Assembly: GCA_015231665.1 (NCBI GenBank)
Contig: JADGBD010000080.1
Location: 1-8,285 of the forward strand
DNA from: Gammaproteobacteria bacterium
GTDB taxonomy: Bacteria > Pseudomonadota > Gammaproteobacteria > Chromatiales > Chromatiaceae
DNA length: 8,285 nt
Direction: 5' to 3'
Position numbers and translations under genes: made by a program. This document shows, one piece after another, positions 6,497-8,285 of this stretch. The notes under the pieces are model-generated. The model was not told where the DNA came from. It did no database searches and saw nothing but the letters and a program-made list of their open reading frames with translations. How positions within the stretch are numbered: the first letter of the stretch is position 1; every line of letters starts with the position of its first letter.

Positions 6497-8169
6497 TGCA
6501 GACCAGCGCCCTCCACCAACAGCTTCTCCCCTGGCTGGATCGGCAGATTCAGCGCCATTGGCTCGACCCCGAGCTGCTGCGACAACTCGACAGCCTGGAG
6601 CGGCAGCAGGCCGAAGATCTGTTTCGCGACCGCCACCACCGCCCCCTGCTGGTCGCATTGTTCGGCGGCACCGGCGTTGGCAAGAGCAGCCTGCTCAATC
6701 GCCTGGCCGGGGCAGAAATCGCCCGCACCGGCCTGCAGCGGCCGACCTCGGTGGAAGTCAGCCTCTATCTGCATCGCGATTTCCAGATCGATCTGCTGCC
6801 AGCCGAGCTGCCCATGGCACAAACCCGCATCGCCTATCACGACGAAGCGGCGCGGCGCCTGCTCGCCTGGATCGACATGCCCGACATGGACAGCACCGCC
6901 CTGGCCAACCGCCAGCTGGTGGAGGCCTGGCTGCCCTACATCGACTGGCTCATCTATGTGGTCAGCCCCGAGCGCTACCACGACGACCAGGGCTGGCGCT
7001 TCCTCCAGCAGCGCCGCCAGCGCCATGCCTGGATCTTCGTCATGAACCAATGGGATCAGGGCCGCCCGGAGCAGCTTGAGGACTTCCGCCAGCGCCTCGC
7101 CAGCGAGGGCTTCGTCGAGCCCATCCTGCTGCGCACCAGCTGTCTGGCCGATGCCGCCGAGGATGACTTTGCCCAGCTGGAGCAGCGGATCAATCAGGCG
7201 ATTCAGCAGCACAGCCTGGAGTTGCTGCAACAGCTCGGCACCAGCGCCCGGCGCCAGGACCTGCAACAGTTGCTGGCGCGAATCGACCAGCGGCTGGGCG
7301 ATGATGCCGCTTGGCGGCAGGCCCGCAGCGCCTGGCTGGAGCAGCGGGATCGGGCGCTGGCGGCCTTTGCTCAGGCCCTGCTCAGCCGCAGCAAACGCCA
7401 GCTGGCGGGTATCAAGGAGTCATCCTTGGCAACCCTGCCGGCCCATTTCGCCCCCCTGGCCGAGGCACTCAGCGGCCCTCAGGAAGCCGAGCTGCTGGCC
7501 TCCGGGCGGCTGGAGCTGCTCAATCAGCTGGCCGCCGATGGCCTGCCCATGGCCCTGTTCGAGGCTGAAACCGCGCCGCCCTCGGTCAACCGGCTGCAAC
7601 AGCTGCTCGGCGAACAGTTGGATCAGGCACTGGCCAAGCCCGGCCATTGGCTGCAGCGCGGCCTGTTCCGCCTCAGCCAGCAGCTGGAATGGCTGCTGCC
7701 CCTTGGCGCCGGCGGCTGGGCGGTGCAGCACGCCCTGAGCCAGTTTTACCTTGGCACCCGAGGCGAAGGCGGCTTTCTCGGCCTGGACTTCGCTATCCAC
7801 TCCCTGCTGCTGATCGGCCTGGGCTGGCTGCTGCCGCGCCTGCTGCGGCAGAAACTGGAACCCACCCCCAGCGCTGTCCTCCAGCAAGGGCTGCAACAGG
7901 GCCTCAGGGCGCTGCGCACCGAGCTGGAAGCGGAAGATCAGGATCTATGGGATCGCCTCGAGCAAGAACGCCAGGATCTGCGCAATGAACTGAGGTCCCG
8001 CTTTATTCAGCCCTTGCAGCAACAGAACGACCCCGCCAGCCCGGGCCTAGGCTCACTCACTGCGAATGCGGGCGAGGCCGCTAGGGCTTACTGTGAAACA
8101 ACATTGCCGCCTGTCAATCTGGGAGCTCCGAGCGCTGGCTCGGAGGTGCAACGGGGTAGCCATGTCTAA
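6496..8169 (+). CDS. Large P-loop GTPase, second of the tandem pair, with membrane hairpin
   Basis: A 557-residue partner of the preceding GTPase. Its ATG overlaps the upstream stop codon (TGATG, 6494-6498), indicating coupled translation and balanced amounts. G1 is GGTGVGKSS (57-65). RPTS (82-85) fits a dynamin-type G2. G3 is DMPDMDS (127-133), again with Asp for Gly, and VSPERYHDDQGW (156-167) follows. G4 is NQWD (184-187), keeping the Asp, and RTSC (213-216) is a possible G5. Helical regions follow. Residues about 396-448 hold two hydrophobic segments around a Gly-rich turn (GTRGEGGFLG, 420-429), the second being FAIHSLLLIGLGWLLPRLL (432-450), so a membrane hairpin is likely. A coiled coil lies at about 455-505. 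The similarity to the first protein around G1 and G3 suggests an old duplication. The last 45 or so residues look unlike the rest and overlap a DNA hairpin. A dynamin-like or related membrane-remodelling role is inferred from architecture only. Confidence 0.87.
   Translation: MQTSALHQQLLPWLDRQIQRHWLDPELLRQLDSLERQQAEDLFRDRHHRPLLVALFGGTGVGKSSLLNRLAGAEIARTGLQRPTSVEVSLYLHRDFQIDLLPAELPMAQTRIAYHDEAARRLLAWIDMPDMDSTALANRQLVEAWLPYIDWLIYVVSPERYHDDQGWRFLQQRRQRHAWIFVMNQWDQGRPEQLEDFRQRLASEGFVEPILLRTSCLADAAEDDFAQLEQRINQAIQQHSLELLQQLGTSARRQDLQQLLARIDQRLGDDAAWRQARSAWLEQRDRALAAFAQALLSRSKRQLAGIKESSLATLPAHFAPLAEALSGPQEAELLASGRLELLNQLAADGLPMALFEAETAPPSVNRLQQLLGEQLDQALAKPGHWLQRGLFRLSQQLEWLLPLGAGGWAVQHALSQFYLGTRGEGGFLGLDFAIHSLLLIGLGWLLPRLLRQKLEPTPSAVLQQGLQQGLRALRTELEAEDQDLWDRLEQERQDLRNELRSRFIQPLQQQNDPASPGLGSLTANAGEAARAYCETTLPPVNLGAPSAGSEVQRGSHV
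8126..8145 (+). repeat. Perfect hairpin inside the 3' end of the second GTPase gene
   Basis: CTCCGAGC (8126-8133) is an exact inverted repeat of GCTCGGAG (8138-8145) around a GCTG loop. It lies about 22 bp before the stop codon, within a stretch whose codons differ in style from the rest of the gene. There is no T-run after it. It resembles REP-type intergenic palindromes more than a coding-constrained sequence. Confidence 0.5.
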
Positions 8170-8176
8170 CGGCAAC

Positions 8177-8203
8177 CCCGGATTCCGTTTCACTCCATCC
8201 GGG
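8177..8203 (+). terminator. Possible terminator after the GTPase operon
   Basis: CCCGGAT (8177-8183) pairs perfectly with ATCCGGG (8197-8203) across a 13-base loop, starting 8 bases after the stop codon. A pyrimidine-rich, T-containing stretch follows (8204-8226) but there is no clean T-run, so efficiency is doubtful. Confidence 0.35.
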
Positions 8204-8225
8204 CTACTTCTTCCTCATTCTTCTC

Positions 8226-8257
8226 TGCGTCCTTTGCGCTTCTTTGCGTCCTCTGCG
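8226..8257 (+). repeat. GCG-periodic short repeat array (copy 4)
   Basis: TGCG cores start at 8226, 8235, 8245 and 8254, at spacings of 9, 10 and 9 bp, exactly the spacing of the array at 123-154, with TCC/CTTC linkers. It ends 11 bp before the ribosome binding site of the next gene, so it lies in that gene's leader or promoter region. Confidence 0.6.
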
Positions 8258-8268
8258 TCCCATCGATT

Positions 8269-8273
8269 AGGAG
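8269..8273 (+). promoter_or_regulatory. Ribosome binding site of the gene running off the right edge
   Basis: AGGAG, followed by a 7-base spacer (AAGTTTC) and an ATG at 8281. Spacing and sequence are ideal for translation initiation. Confidence 0.6.
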
Positions 8274-8280
8274 AAGTTTC

Positions 8281-8285
8281 ATGTT
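8281..8285 (+). CDS. Start of a partial gene cut by the window edge
   Basis: ATG plus two bases follow a good ribosome binding site at 8269-8273. Only the first codon is visible, so nothing can be said about the product. It runs in the same direction as the GTPase pair but is separated from it by a hairpin and a repeat array, which argues for a separate unit. Confidence 0.5.

Noticed and set aside
5962..7266. Long minus-strand open frames opposite the two GTPase genes
   Set aside because: They span the junction of two clearly coding plus-strand genes with conserved motifs and give compositionally biased products without recognisable domains.

Overview
This is a GC-rich window (roughly 60% or more in the coding parts) from a gammaproteobacterium. 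The small YcgL-family protein, a typical gammaproteobacterial marker, and the gammaproteobacterial style of the Dxs and DUF5610-like proteins support this. The mix resembles Chromatiales or related environmental lineages, but the sequence alone does not fix the genus. I see no integrase, transposase, tRNA, rRNA or CRISPR array.

Layout. Positions 1-156 are gene-free. The left end is AT-rich and has a leftward TTGACA-type element at the very edge, and a short GCG-periodic repeat array abuts the next gene. dxs (157-2034, minus) encodes the first enzyme of the MEP isoprenoid pathway. A 133-bp divergent spacer separates it from a 411-residue DUF5610-like protein of unknown function (2168-3403, plus). 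A convergent spacer with a large C-rich/G-rich stem-loop follows. Two leftward genes come next: a membrane-anchored 221-residue unknown (3513-4178) and, 46 bp upstream of it, ycgL (4225-4515), probably co-transcribed. A spacer of about 250 bp carries the GCG-periodic repeat in both orientations. The right half (4769-8169, plus) is a two-gene operon of large, related GTPases with overlapping stop and start codons (TGATG). The window ends with a hairpin, another repeat array, and the ribosome binding site and first codon of a further rightward gene.

The most interesting element is the GTPase pair. Both proteins share an unusual G3 motif (DxPDxDS, with Asp where Gly is usual), a common SxE(K/R)YxD segment after it, and hydrophobic and coiled-coil C-terminal regions. 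That layout is reminiscent of paired bacterial dynamin-like membrane GTPases. The first lacks the G4 aspartate that normally gives guanine specificity, while the second keeps it, so one partner may be a specialised or regulatory subunit. Their function is unknown. The other genes are housekeeping or uncharacterised and need not work with the pair. The second theme is the repeat: GCG cores spaced 9-10 bp apart occupy three of the intergenic spacers, including both flanks of the GTPase operon.
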